Made by a program: the position numbers and the translations under genes. Below the pieces are notes generated by a model. It made no database searches, had not been told where the DNA came from, and saw only the letters and a program-made list of their open reading frames with translations. Positions 43,890 through 52,552 of a stretch of 64,000 bases of DNA are shown here, one piece after another; position 1 is the stretch's first letter; every line of letters starts with the position of its first letter. This DNA comes from Mycobacterium sp. GA-0227b (GTDB lineage Bacteria; Actinomycetota; Actinomycetes; Mycobacteriales; Mycobacteriaceae): the NCBI RefSeq assembly GCF_001499855.1, contig NZ_LQIK01000029.1:186001-250000 (forward strand), in the 5' to 3' direction.

Positions 43890-45083
43890 GTGACGACCTT
43901 GGATTACGGCATCTTCGACTGCGACACGCACTGCTATGAGACGCGTGACGCTTTCACCCGGTACCTACCCAGCGAGTTCAAGGACCGCGCCATCACGACT
44001 GTGCGGGGCGCCGACGGCGTGGAGGTGATCCTTGCCGGTCACCGCGTCGCGACGTTCAACAGCGAGGGCGGGCTCGGCCTGGACGTGGCGTACCGCCCCG
44101 GCTCCCTGAAGGAGATGCTGCGCCAGATGGGCTCGGGCAATCCCGAGGAATCCTACGAGCCGCAGCCCATGCAGCCGGAGTACATCGAACGTTCGGCGCG
44201 GCTCGCGGTGATGGCCAAGCAGAATGTCGAGCGGATGGTCATCTATCCAAGTGGCATGGCGCTGGCCGCCGAACACTACGTCGACGACACCCCGGCGCTG
44301 TACGCCAACCTGCGCTCGTTCAACCGCTGGATCGACGACGAGTGGGGCTTCGACTTCGAGGGCCGGATCTACGCGACCGCATTGTTGTCTTTGCGCGACC
44401 TCGATTCCGCGGTCGCGGAGACGGAAGCGATCATCGCGGCGGGCGCCAAGTTCGTGATGCTGCCGACCGGCCCCGCCTACGGGCGGTCACCGGGGGATCC
44501 GTATTTCGACCCGGTCTACGCGCGGCTGCAGGAGGCCGGCTGCGTGCTGGTGTACCACATCATGCCGTTTTGGTATTTCAACGCAATCTCACCTGCGTGG
44601 GGACACAACCCTGACCCCGCGTCGTGGCACATGTCGGCGTGGCAGTGGATGAACATCTACGGTCAGCGGCCGATCGAGGACACGCTATCGGCGTTGGTCT
44701 TCGACAACCTGTTCGGCCGCTTCCCGAAGCTCAACGTACTGGTCGCCGAACACGGCGCCGAATGGGTACCGTTTTTCGTCAAGCACATGGACAAGAGCCG
44801 CGGTATGGGCCGCAACGGCCCGTGGATCGGAGGCAAGCTGACCGAGCGGCCGTCGGCGATCTTCCGGCAGCACGTCCGGGTCGTGCCGTACCCCGAAGAC
44901 GACATCCCGGGCATCGTCAGCAGCCTCGGGTACGACGACGTACTGGTGATGGGATCGGATTACCCGCACGCCGAGGGACTGGCCGAACCCGCCGATTTCC
45001 TCAAGCTGCTCGACCCGCTCGACGACGCGGCCAAGAAGCGGATCATGCGCGACAACGCCGATCAGCTGCTATCCCGGAGCTAA
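43890..45083 (+). CDS. amidohydrolase (PF04909-type), paralogue 2
   Basis: 397 residues, GTG start with AGAGGAG 7 nt upstream. Metal-dependent hydrolase fold: FDCDTHCYET near the start, VLVYHIMPFWYF, VLVAEHGAEWVPF and VMGSDYPHAEGL. First gene of a plus-strand operon: amidohydrolase, two acyl-CoA dehydrogenases and a FadD ligase, all within 7 bp or overlapping. It therefore belongs to a CoA-dependent degradation route, probably opening or decarboxylating an intermediate. Confidence 0.9.
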   Translation: MTTLDYGIFDCDTHCYETRDAFTRYLPSEFKDRAITTVRGADGVEVILAGHRVATFNSEGGLGLDVAYRPGSLKEMLRQMGSGNPEESYEPQPMQPEYIERSARLAVMAKQNVERMVIYPSGMALAAEHYVDDTPALYANLRSFNRWIDDEWGFDFEGRIYATALLSLRDLDSAVAETEAIIAAGAKFVMLPTGPAYGRSPGDPYFDPVYARLQEAGCVLVYHIMPFWYFNAISPAWGHNPDPASWHMSAWQWMNIYGQRPIEDTLSALVFDNLFGRFPKLNVLVAEHGAEWVPFFVKHMDKSRGMGRNGPWIGGKLTERPSAIFRQHVRVVPYPEDDIPGIVSSLGYDDVLVMGSDYPHAEGLAEPADFLKLLDPLDDAAKKRIMRDNADQLLSRS

Positions 45084-45090
45084 CCGTCTG

Positions 45091-46050
45091 ATGTCGGATG
45101 AGGACGTCGACCTCGACCTGCTGCGGGCGTCCGCGCGGGACTTCCTCTCCGAACGCGGAGACAAGGAATCCGTCGAAGACCTCGCGGCGATGGACTGGAC
45201 CGCACTGCTGGTCGACGAGTCGATGGGCGGCGTCGGGTGGCGGCCGGTCGAAACATGCGTCGTGGCAGAGGAACTCGGGCGCGCGCAGGACAGGTCCGCA
45301 TGGTTCGGCACCACATTGGCCGCCGCGGCGATCGCCGCCGCCCCCGACGAGGTGCGGGACGGCTGGCTGCCCCGTCTGATGGCCGGCACGGCGACCGCTG
45401 GCTTTACCATCGCCGACGACTCCGCGCGCGTCATCCGCGGCGACGAGGTCGATGTATTAGTCACCGTGGGGCGCAACGGAATCCACATTATAGCGGACCT
45501 CGATGGCCGACGGACCCGGTTGGACGACGATCTCCTTGACGTCACCAGGCCGGTGTGGCGCGTCGCCCTCGCCGGGGCGCCGAGCACGCTGATCGGATCA
45601 GCGGAACGGAGTGACCAGTTGCTCGGGGTGGCCCGGCTGCTCATCGCCGCCGATTCAGTCGGCGCGGTGTCCATGACGCTCGAGCGGCTGACGGCCTATC
45701 TGAAGGAGCGCATCGCGTTCGGCCGGCCGGTCGCTGGATTTCAAGCGATCCAACATCGCCTCGTCGACCTCCTCGTCCTCGAGGCCAAGGCCCGCGCCAT
45801 CGTGATGAAGGCGGCCCGCGCGATCGCCGCCGCCGACGACGGTGCGACCGCACTCACGACGGCCGCACACGCCTTCGTCGCGGCGAAAGCCACTGCGGCG
45901 GTGGACGAATGCATGCAGCTGTCCGGCGGTATCGGTTTCACCTGGGAGTATCCACTGCACTACGAATTGCGCCGGGTCTTCACCAACGGCCATCTGATCG
46001 GCACCGTCCGGTCGAGTCGGGCGCTGTTCGCGGAGGTGTCCGGCTGGTGA
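45091..46050 (+). CDS. acyl-CoA dehydrogenase, short (beta-type) subunit
   Basis: 319 residues, about 60 shorter than a standard acyl-CoA dehydrogenase. The C-terminal helical domain is normal (YLKERIAFGRPVAGFQAIQH, QLSGGIGFTWEYPLHYELRR), but the middle beta domain is reduced (TAGFTIADDSARVIRGDEVD) and lacks the FAD loop. Such a subunit is expected to pair with the following full-length FadE, whose GTG overlaps its stop by 4 bp, giving a ChsE-like alpha2-beta2 enzyme. Confidence 0.87.
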   Translation: MSDEDVDLDLLRASARDFLSERGDKESVEDLAAMDWTALLVDESMGGVGWRPVETCVVAEELGRAQDRSAWFGTTLAAAAIAAAPDEVRDGWLPRLMAGTATAGFTIADDSARVIRGDEVDVLVTVGRNGIHIIADLDGRRTRLDDDLLDVTRPVWRVALAGAPSTLIGSAERSDQLLGVARLLIAADSVGAVSMTLERLTAYLKERIAFGRPVAGFQAIQHRLVDLLVLEAKARAIVMKAARAIAAADDGATALTTAAHAFVAAKATAAVDECMQLSGGIGFTWEYPLHYELRRVFTNGHLIGTVRSSRALFAEVSGW

Positions 46051-47249
46051 GTGGGTACGGGAACCGACCGAGCGATTCGGCGCTGGTCGACTTCAGGAGC
46101 CGGGTGCGCACGCATATCGCCGAGCATGCGCCACCCATCGAGGCGCGGGAAGGACATCGCGCACCCGAGAACGCCGAGCAGGAAGCTCAGTTGCGGGCAT
46201 GGTTCGCCGGGCTGTTCGACGCCGGATTCGTGGGAGCGGACTGGCCCGTCGAATACGGCGGACGCGCCGATCACCATCCGCTCCATGACCGGATCGTCAG
46301 CGAGGAGATCCTTAGGGCCCGTGCACCACGCCCGGTCGACCAGGTCAACCTGGCCGCACACGTGTTGCTGCACTTCGGGTCCGACGAGCAGAAGCGCCGG
46401 CTGCTGCCACCGATCCGGCGCAGCGAGCACGTGTGGTGCCAGCTGCTCAGCGAACCCGACGCTGGCAGCGACATCGCCGGCATACGCAGCCGCGGGATGC
46501 AGCAGGACGACGGTACGTGGGTCATCGACGGCCAGAAGACCTGGATCACCGACGGGCACTGGGCGGACATGGGTTTGGCGCTGATCCGCACCGATCCGGC
46601 GTCGTCGCGGCATCACGGCCTCTCGGTCTTTGGCATTCCGCTGTCCGCGCCCGGCGTCGAAGTCCGCCCGATCCGGACCGTCGGCGACGCCATCGAGGTC
46701 AACGAGGTGTTCATGACCGGGGTGCAGGTCGACGCCGACAACCTCATCGGTGAGGTCGGCCAGGGCTGGTCGATCATCATGACGGGCCTGGACTTCGAAC
46801 GCTTCGGCATCGGCGGCAACGTCATCCTGCTGGAGCTGCTGATCGACGACCTCGTCGTGCTCGCCCGTCATGGGCTGGTGGACGGCGCACCCGCGCTGAC
46901 GCACAACGACATCCGGCAGAGCATCGCCGAACTCGCGGTCGAGGTTGAGGTGGCGAAGGCGTTCATCGACGACCACGTCGAACGGCTGATGGCCGGCGCG
47001 GAGCAGCCCGGCGACGGCTCGATCGCCAAACTGAGTTTCGCCGAGACCTATCACCGGGTTTCCGCCTACGGTGCCCAGCTTGCGGCTACGGTGTGCACGG
47101 ACGGGTCGGTAGACCCGACGGTTGAGCAGGCCGAGGAGCGATTACGCGAATGCTGGTTGTGGTCCCGCGCGTACACCATCTCCGGTGGAAGCTCTGAGAT
47201 GATGCGCAACATCCTCGCCAAGCGGCGGATGATGCTGCCGAGCAGTTGA
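46047..47249 (+). CDS. acyl-CoA dehydrogenase, full-length (alpha-type) subunit
   Basis: 400 residues. GTG 46047 overlaps the previous stop (GTGA); codons upstream in frame lie inside the short subunit gene. FAD/substrate loop LLSEPDAGSDIAGIRSRG, the second motif GWSIIMTGLDFERFGIGGN, and C-terminal ISGGSSEMMRNILAKRRMM are present. Probable partner of the 319-residue protein. Its stop shares a base with the FadD ATG. Confidence 0.9.
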   Translation: MSGYGNRPSDSALVDFRSRVRTHIAEHAPPIEAREGHRAPENAEQEAQLRAWFAGLFDAGFVGADWPVEYGGRADHHPLHDRIVSEEILRARAPRPVDQVNLAAHVLLHFGSDEQKRRLLPPIRRSEHVWCQLLSEPDAGSDIAGIRSRGMQQDDGTWVIDGQKTWITDGHWADMGLALIRTDPASSRHHGLSVFGIPLSAPGVEVRPIRTVGDAIEVNEVFMTGVQVDADNLIGEVGQGWSIIMTGLDFERFGIGGNVILLELLIDDLVVLARHGLVDGAPALTHNDIRQSIAELAVEVEVAKAFIDDHVERLMAGAEQPGDGSIAKLSFAETYHRVSAYGAQLAATVCTDGSVDPTVEQAEERLRECWLWSRAYTISGGSSEMMRNILAKRRMMLPSS

Positions 47250-48784
47250 TGTCCAAAACCTATTGGGGTCTGGTCGACACGGCGGCCCAGGACCACCCCG
47301 ATCGCGTCGTGCTCGTCGACGACTTCGGGCGCCATCTTACGTGCGCTCAGTTGCGGGACGCGGCGGAGCGCACGGCCGCCGCGCTGGCCGAACGCGGTGT
47401 CGCCGACGGGGTGGTGGTGTCGTGGCAACTGCCGACCACTTTGGAGACGATGGTGGTGATGGTCGCGCTGGCCCGCCTCGGCGCGGTCCAGAATCCGATC
47501 CTGCCGATCTGGCGCGAGCATGAAGTCGGTTTCGCCACAGCGCAACTCGGCACGGACGTCATCGTCGTACCGGGCAGGTGGCGTGGTTTCGACCATGTCG
47601 CGCTGGCCAACGATCTTGCGGACAAGCAGCCGATGACGGTGGTGGTCGTCAACCACGAAGCACCGCTCACCGACGGGTTACGCCTTCCCGCAGGGGACCC
47701 GGCGACACTGCCAGCGTCGCCGACGTCGGGAACTCTGCCGCGTTGGGTCTACTACTCGTCGGGTACCACCGCAGCGCCGAAAGGCGTGCGGCACTGCGAC
47801 CGATCCGTGATCGCCGGATCGGCGGGCGTGGTCGGCATGGTGGGCGCCTCCAGTAGCGATGTCAACCCGATTCCGTTCCCGGTGTCGCACATCGGCGGGG
47901 CCGCAATGCTGGCGGCCAGCCTGTTGACCGGTATGCGACTGGTGTTGTTCGACGCGTTCGATCCGGTGTCGGGGCCGCTGGCCATCGCCGCGCACCGGCC
48001 CACGCTGCTCGGCACAGCCACGCCATTCTTCGTCGCCTACATGGCCGCGCAACGCGAACACGGCAGTGAGCCGCTCTTCCCGAACCTGCGTGGCTGCGTC
48101 GGAGGCGGAGCACCAATCACTGCCGAGCTGGGACGTCAAGTCCGCGAGACGCTTTCGGTTGCCGGTATCGCGAACTCCTGGGGGCTCACCGAGTTCCCGG
48201 TGGCCACCTCGCCACGCCCGGACGAGGCGCCGGAGGTGCTCGATCACACGGTCGGCCGCCCGGTGCCGGGGGTGTCGGTGCGGGTTGTCGACGAGTCTGA
48301 GCGGGAGGTCGGCGCGGGCGAGGAGGGCGAGTTGCGACTCAAGGGGCCGCAGTGTTTCCTCGGCTACGTCGACGAGGCCTTGAACGCCGACGCATTCGAC
48401 GCCGACGGCTGGTTCCGAAGCGGTGACCGGGGCCGCGTCGACGCCCGCGGCAACGTCGTCGTGACCGGGCGAATCAAAGACGCAATCATCCGCAACGCGG
48501 AGAACATCTCGGCGCTGGAGATCGAGGGAGTGTTGGCCACCCATCCCGCGGTGGCCGACGTCGCGGTCATCGGGGTGCCGGATCCACGCACCGGCGAACG
48601 GGTGTGCGCGGTCGTGGTGGCCGAACCCGGCACCGCGGTGACGCTGCCCATGCTCGCCGAGCACTGCCTAGCCTGGGGGTTGAGTAGACACAAGTCGCCG
48701 GAGAGCCTGCAACTGGTGGAGGCGCTGCCGCGCAACCTCACCGGCAAGGTTCTGAAGAACGAGTTGCGTGCCCGGTTTTCTTGA
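47249..48784 (+). CDS. FadD-type acyl-CoA ligase
   Basis: 511 residues, ATG 47249 overlapping the FadE stop (TGATG); TTG 47246 is less likely. Adenylation motifs: YYSSGTTAAPKGVRH, WGLTE, WFRSGDRG and the catalytic Lys in LPRNLTGKVLKNEL. It activates a carboxylic acid to its CoA ester for the dehydrogenase pair encoded upstream. Last gene of the operon; a strong hairpin follows. Confidence 0.92.
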   Translation: MSKTYWGLVDTAAQDHPDRVVLVDDFGRHLTCAQLRDAAERTAAALAERGVADGVVVSWQLPTTLETMVVMVALARLGAVQNPILPIWREHEVGFATAQLGTDVIVVPGRWRGFDHVALANDLADKQPMTVVVVNHEAPLTDGLRLPAGDPATLPASPTSGTLPRWVYYSSGTTAAPKGVRHCDRSVIAGSAGVVGMVGASSSDVNPIPFPVSHIGGAAMLAASLLTGMRLVLFDAFDPVSGPLAIAAHRPTLLGTATPFFVAYMAAQREHGSEPLFPNLRGCVGGGAPITAELGRQVRETLSVAGIANSWGLTEFPVATSPRPDEAPEVLDHTVGRPVPGVSVRVVDESEREVGAGEEGELRLKGPQCFLGYVDEALNADAFDADGWFRSGDRGRVDARGNVVVTGRIKDAIIRNAENISALEIEGVLATHPAVADVAVIGVPDPRTGERVCAVVVAEPGTAVTLPMLAEHCLAWGLSRHKSPESLQLVEALPRNLTGKVLKNELRARFS

Positions 48785-48790
48785 CCGCGG

Positions 48791-48842
48791 GCGCACGCTT
48801 GTTGTACGCAAACTGCGAGACAGGATGCGAACAACCGTGCGC
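48791..48842. terminator. bidirectional hairpin terminator
   Basis: GCGCACGCTTGTT (48791-48803) and AACAACCGTGCGC (48830-48842) pair over 13 positions with one mismatch, loop 26 nt. It fills the 65-bp gap between the convergent FadD and amidohydrolase genes, so it can end transcripts from both sides. No U-tract. Confidence 0.65.
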
Positions 48843-48849
48843 TCGCGAC

Positions 48850-50028
48850 TCAAACGCCGATGAGCTCCTTGAGATTTCCACCCATAATTCGCGCGGTGGT
48901 GTCCTCGGGCAGGTTCTGGAGCTCCTTGACGAAATCCGCCGGCTCGGCGAGGCCCTCTGGGTGCGGGTAGTCCGAACCGAACATCACACGGTCGGCGCCA
49001 AGGATGTCGATGAGGTGCGACATGTCTTCCTCATGGAACGGGTTGACCCAGACGTGCCTGCGGAAGACATCGCTGGGATGTTCGCTGAAGTCGTACGGCC
49101 GCTTGTGGTACACACGGTCGAAGACGTCCAACAAACGGTGCGCCCACGAGCCGCCGTTTTCGATCACGCCGATGCGCACCCCGGGAAAGCGCTCGAACAC
49201 TCCGTGAGCGATGAACGCAGCGAGGGTATCGAAGATATTGCGGCTCTCCTCGTAGATGAAACCCCGCAGTTTGCTCAGCGCGAATCCGTTGAACTCCGCT
49301 GCGTCCTCCCAATCGTCGACGTAGCGCTCATAGCCGGAGTCCGAATTGTGCATCTGCACCGAGATGCCCGAAGACTCGACCAGCCGCCAGAAGTCGTCGA
49401 ATTCCGGCAGTGCCGCCGAACGCGACGTGCCGTCTTCGCGCGGAACTGGTGCGGGACGGATCAGGACCGTCCTGGCGCCGTTCTCCAGGCACCATTCGAG
49501 CTCCTTGACACCCAGTGCGGGATCGTTGAGCGAGATGGCGGGCACGGGAAAGATCCGGTTCTGGTAGTTGAACGTCCAGTCCTCGAGCAGCCACCGGTTG
49601 AATGCGTGGGTGACCGCGTGGGTGAGTTCGGTGTCGGACTTCGTGCGCTCCTCGAGCATGCCGGCAGTGGTCGGGAACATCACGGCGCCGTCGACGCCCT
49701 GCCGGTCCATCAACGCCAGACGCAGGTCGGGGCGGCGGAACTCGTCGGGACAGCGGATGGGCTCGGCCAGCTCCCGCAGCGTCTTACCTTCTGGGTTTAT
49801 GCCACGGAAGTAGTCGGCCCACGCGCCGGGAGTGGGGATCACCTCGTAGGTCGGGTTCGGAATCGTCTCGGTGATGACACCGAGGATCTGTAGCTTCTTT
49901 CGTCCCTTGACATCGACGAACTTCAACGCCTCCGAGTACTTCTCAGGCAGATAGCGGGTGTAGGCGTCGATGGTCTCGTACATGTGGTTGTCGGCATCCC
50001 ACACCTCGAACGCCTTGGGCTCGGTCAT
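48850..50028 (-). CDS. amidohydrolase (PF04909-type), paralogue 3
   Basis: 392 residues, closest in pattern to paralogue 1: DADNHMYETIDAYTRYLPE start, HTFNYQNR-type segment (WTFNYQNRIFPVPAISL), VQMHNSDSGYERY, VMFGSDYPHPEGLAEP. ATG 50028 has GAGAGGA with about 8 nt spacing; TTG 50034 is less likely. Monocistronic, with its own 275-bp upstream region carrying a GAGAAT-type operator at 50090. Reaction unknown. Confidence 0.9.
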   Translation of the reverse strand: MTEPKAFEVWDADNHMYETIDAYTRYLPEKYSEALKFVDVKGRKKLQILGVITETIPNPTYEVIPTPGAWADYFRGINPEGKTLRELAEPIRCPDEFRRPDLRLALMDRQGVDGAVMFPTTAGMLEERTKSDTELTHAVTHAFNRWLLEDWTFNYQNRIFPVPAISLNDPALGVKELEWCLENGARTVLIRPAPVPREDGTSRSAALPEFDDFWRLVESSGISVQMHNSDSGYERYVDDWEDAAEFNGFALSKLRGFIYEESRNIFDTLAAFIAHGVFERFPGVRIGVIENGGSWAHRLLDVFDRVYHKRPYDFSEHPSDVFRRHVWVNPFHEEDMSHLIDILGADRVMFGSDYPHPEGLAEPADFVKELQNLPEDTTARIMGGNLKELIGV

Positions 50029-50303
50029 CGTCAATTCCTCTCCGGCAAGGACGTGCCACGACGGGATGGCAACGACGCTATCCTAAAACGAGAGGATACA
50101 TTCTCGCATTGGAACTGCTGGGTCGGGGCTCATCTGCAGTGACCTCATGAAGTGAGAAGCAGCATTTCCGATTGTGCATCCGCGCGAAGGTTCCAGGGGC
50201 CATGGATCGCCACGACCGCGGCGAGCGCGCAAGCTTGTACGCGACACGCCGATGCCGGCGTACACAACTGAGCGCTCGTGGCTGCTCGCCGGAGAGCCGG
50301 TGC
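50029..50303. promoter_or_regulatory. 275-bp control region before amidohydrolase 3
   Basis: No gene seen. It holds the operator at 50090-50105 (GAGAGG-ATAC-ATTCTC), 62 bp upstream of ATG 50028. The rest, up to the end of the FadD gene at 50304, has no obvious structure. Confidence 0.55.
50090..50105. promoter_or_regulatory. GAGAAT-type operator: GAGAGG-N4-ATTCTC
   Basis: GAGAGGATACATTCTC: right arm perfect, left arm with AT changed to GG. It is preceded by AAAAC as is the site at 13721 (AAAAAC), suggesting a conserved flank. Confidence 0.6.
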
Positions 50304-51755
50304 CTATGCGTCGGCCAGCGCAGCGAGTTCGCGTTTGAGAACCTTGCCGACGTCGTTGCGCGGGAGCCGCTCGACGAACACCACACGCACCGGAACGCGA
50401 TAGGGCGTCAGCCGTTCCCGGCACCAGGCGATCAGGTCGTCCTCGCTGCGCGCATCGTCGACACGTACGACGAAGGCCCACGGCACTTCGCCGAGGCGCT
50501 CGTCCGGGACGCCCACCACCGCGGCTTCTCGTACCCCGTCGGCCGCCAGCAGCACCTCCTCGACGGTGCCGGGGAACACCTTGAGCCCGCCCCGGTTGAT
50601 CATGTCCGACACGCGGCCGTCGAGCCACAGAAACCCATCCTCGTCGAACCAGCCGAGGTCGCCGGTGTGGAACCAGCCGTCGTCGGTCAGCCTGTCGACG
50701 AACGCGGGGTCGATCTTGCGGGCCGCGGTCGTCGGTGTGCGGACCATCACCTCGTCGTCGGCGATCATGACGTCGATGCCCGGCAGCGGACGTCCGACCG
50801 AGCCGAGTTTCGTCTCGCCCCATGCGCGGGCATCGGCCGCCGACCAGCCGACCACCTCACCGCCGAGTTCCGTTTGGCCGTACGAATTCAGCACGAGCAC
50901 ACCGAACTTGTCGCGGAACCGGGCGGCCTGTACGGGGGACAGGGGAGCGGTGATGGAGCGGACGATCTTCAGCGGCGACAAGTCCATGACCGACTCGTCG
51001 TGCAGGACCATCGTCAACGCCGCAGGCGGCAACACCGTGGAGCGCAGCTGGTGGCGCTTGACCAGCGCCGCGAAGTCCGCCGGCGAGAACCGGTCCATCA
51101 GTACGACGCCCGAGCCCGCGCGGAAGGCGAACAGCACCTGGTAGATGCCCGCCCACAGGGACAGCGACAGTGGCACCAGGTTGGGCATAGGCGCCATTTT
51201 CTTCTGCGCTGCGCCAGTCTTCCGCCCTCGCAGTTTGGCCAACAGCCGGTCGATCAGGTCGAGCACGGTGGTGTGCCGCAGCGGCACCGGCTTCGGGGGT
51301 CCGGTGGTTCCCGAGGTGAACTGCAGCAGCGCGACGTCCGAGTCGTACTGCCGGGGCTCGCCGGTCCTGCCGGTCGCCGGAGCAAGCGTCCACCCCAGTT
51401 CCGATCCGGAGACGACGGGCAGGTCGAATCCCGAGAACCGGTGGGCGAGTTCGGGCGTCGTGATCAAAGCGACCGGTTTGAGGGTTTCGAGCTGGGAGGC
51501 AACCTCAGCATCGGCCGCCCTCGGGTTGAGCGGTGTGTAGACACCACCGGCACGCCAGGTCCCGAACAGCGCCGCGACGGTGGTGGCGTCGTTGGGCAGC
51601 ATCGCCGCGACCACTTGGCCGGTCGCGAGGCCGGCGTCGGCCAGTACCGCGGCAAGGCGGTCCGCACTCGCGGCCAGGTCCTCACGTGACACGTCGATCG
51701 CCAGCGTGTGCACGGCGGTGTCGGGAAGGTCGGCCAGTAGCTCGGCAAGACTCAC
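50304..51755 (-). CDS. FadD-type acyl-CoA/AMP ligase
   Basis: 483 residues. GTG 51755 overlaps the crotonase stop (GTGA). Motifs: QFTSGTTGPPKPVPLRH, NSYGQTELGG, WFHTGDLGWF, and catalytic Lys in LPRNDVGKVLKREL. In the P-loop the usual PKG is PKP, a mild change. It is the last gene of a six-gene minus-strand operon (56747 to 50304): FAS1-like/MaoC dehydratase, crotonase, FadE, two crotonases, ligase, so it activates or re-activates an acid in that route. Confidence 0.9.
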   Translation of the reverse strand: MSLAELLADLPDTAVHTLAIDVSREDLAASADRLAAVLADAGLATGQVVAAMLPNDATTVAALFGTWRAGGVYTPLNPRAADAEVASQLETLKPVALITTPELAHRFSGFDLPVVSGSELGWTLAPATGRTGEPRQYDSDVALLQFTSGTTGPPKPVPLRHTTVLDLIDRLLAKLRGRKTGAAQKKMAPMPNLVPLSLSLWAGIYQVLFAFRAGSGVVLMDRFSPADFAALVKRHQLRSTVLPPAALTMVLHDESVMDLSPLKIVRSITAPLSPVQAARFRDKFGVLVLNSYGQTELGGEVVGWSAADARAWGETKLGSVGRPLPGIDVMIADDEVMVRTPTTAARKIDPAFVDRLTDDGWFHTGDLGWFDEDGFLWLDGRVSDMINRGGLKVFPGTVEEVLLAADGVREAAVVGVPDERLGEVPWAFVVRVDDARSEDDLIAWCRERLTPYRVPVRVVFVERLPRNDVGKVLKRELAALADA

Positions 51756-52552
51756 GAGTCCGCCTCCAGCGGTTGCCAATCGGGAGTCCGCTTGTCGGCG
51801 AACGCCTGCGGGCCCTCGTTCTGGTCAGGATGGCCCCACATCGATGTCAGGTGTTTGGCACCCTCGCGGCACGCGTCGGTCAGGCCGTGCTCCAGCGCGC
51901 CCCACAGTGCGCGTTTGGTGGCTCGCATCGCGGCCGGCGAGTTCCTGGCGATCTTCTCGGCCAGTTCCTGTGCGACGTCGCGCAGCTTGTCGGGCGGGTC
52001 GACGATTTGGCTGATCATGCCCAGCTGGTACGCCCGTTGGGCGCTGAGGCGTTCGTGGCTGCCGACGAGCGCCATTCGTAACACCGCCTCGGCGGACATC
52101 TTTCGCATCAGCGCGATCGTCTCCAATGCGCTCACCTGACCGATGGAGACGTGCGGGTCAACGAACGTGGCGTCGGACGACGCGATGACGATGTCGGCGT
52201 CGGCGACCCAGTGCAGCCCACCGCCCGCGCACACCCCGTTGACCGCGGTGATGACGGGCTTACCGACATTGCAGTGCCAACCCGTCAACTTGAGATCCAG
52301 CGTGCGCATGGTTTCCTGAAACTGCTGCACGCCTTCGCCGTCGAGATCCTCGACGTCGGCGCCCACCTGAAACGCCCTGCCGTTGCCGGTGTGCACGATC
52401 ACGCGCACATCGGGGTCGGCGTCCAGTTCCGCCCATGCCTTGGGAAACTCTTCGCGCATCATCTGGTCGTACGCGTTGAGCCGGTCGGGCCGGTTGTTGA
52501 TGATCCAGCCGACCGGACCGCGCCGCTCGACAATCAACCGCTGATAGGTCAC
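51752..52552 (-). CDS. crotonase-family protein, non-canonical active site
   Basis: 266 residues of the enoyl-CoA hydratase/isomerase fold: oxyanion-hole segment NGVCAGGGLHWVADADIVIA and FVDPHVSIGQ. The two catalytic Glu of rat enoyl-CoA hydratase (GGGCE and PEILLG) both align with His here (GGGLH and DPHVS), so simple hydratase chemistry is doubtful; another crotonase reaction (isomerase, hydrolase, C-C cleavage) is more likely. Adjacent to a paralogue with the same changes; ATGA overlap. Confidence 0.87.
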   Translation of the reverse strand: MTYQRLIVERRGPVGWIINNRPDRLNAYDQMMREEFPKAWAELDADPDVRVIVHTGNGRAFQVGADVEDLDGEGVQQFQETMRTLDLKLTGWHCNVGKPVITAVNGVCAGGGLHWVADADIVIASSDATFVDPHVSIGQVSALETIALMRKMSAEAVLRMALVGSHERLSAQRAYQLGMISQIVDPPDKLRDVAQELAEKIARNSPAAMRATKRALWGALEHGLTDACREGAKHLTSMWGHPDQNEGPQAFADKRTPDWQPLEADS

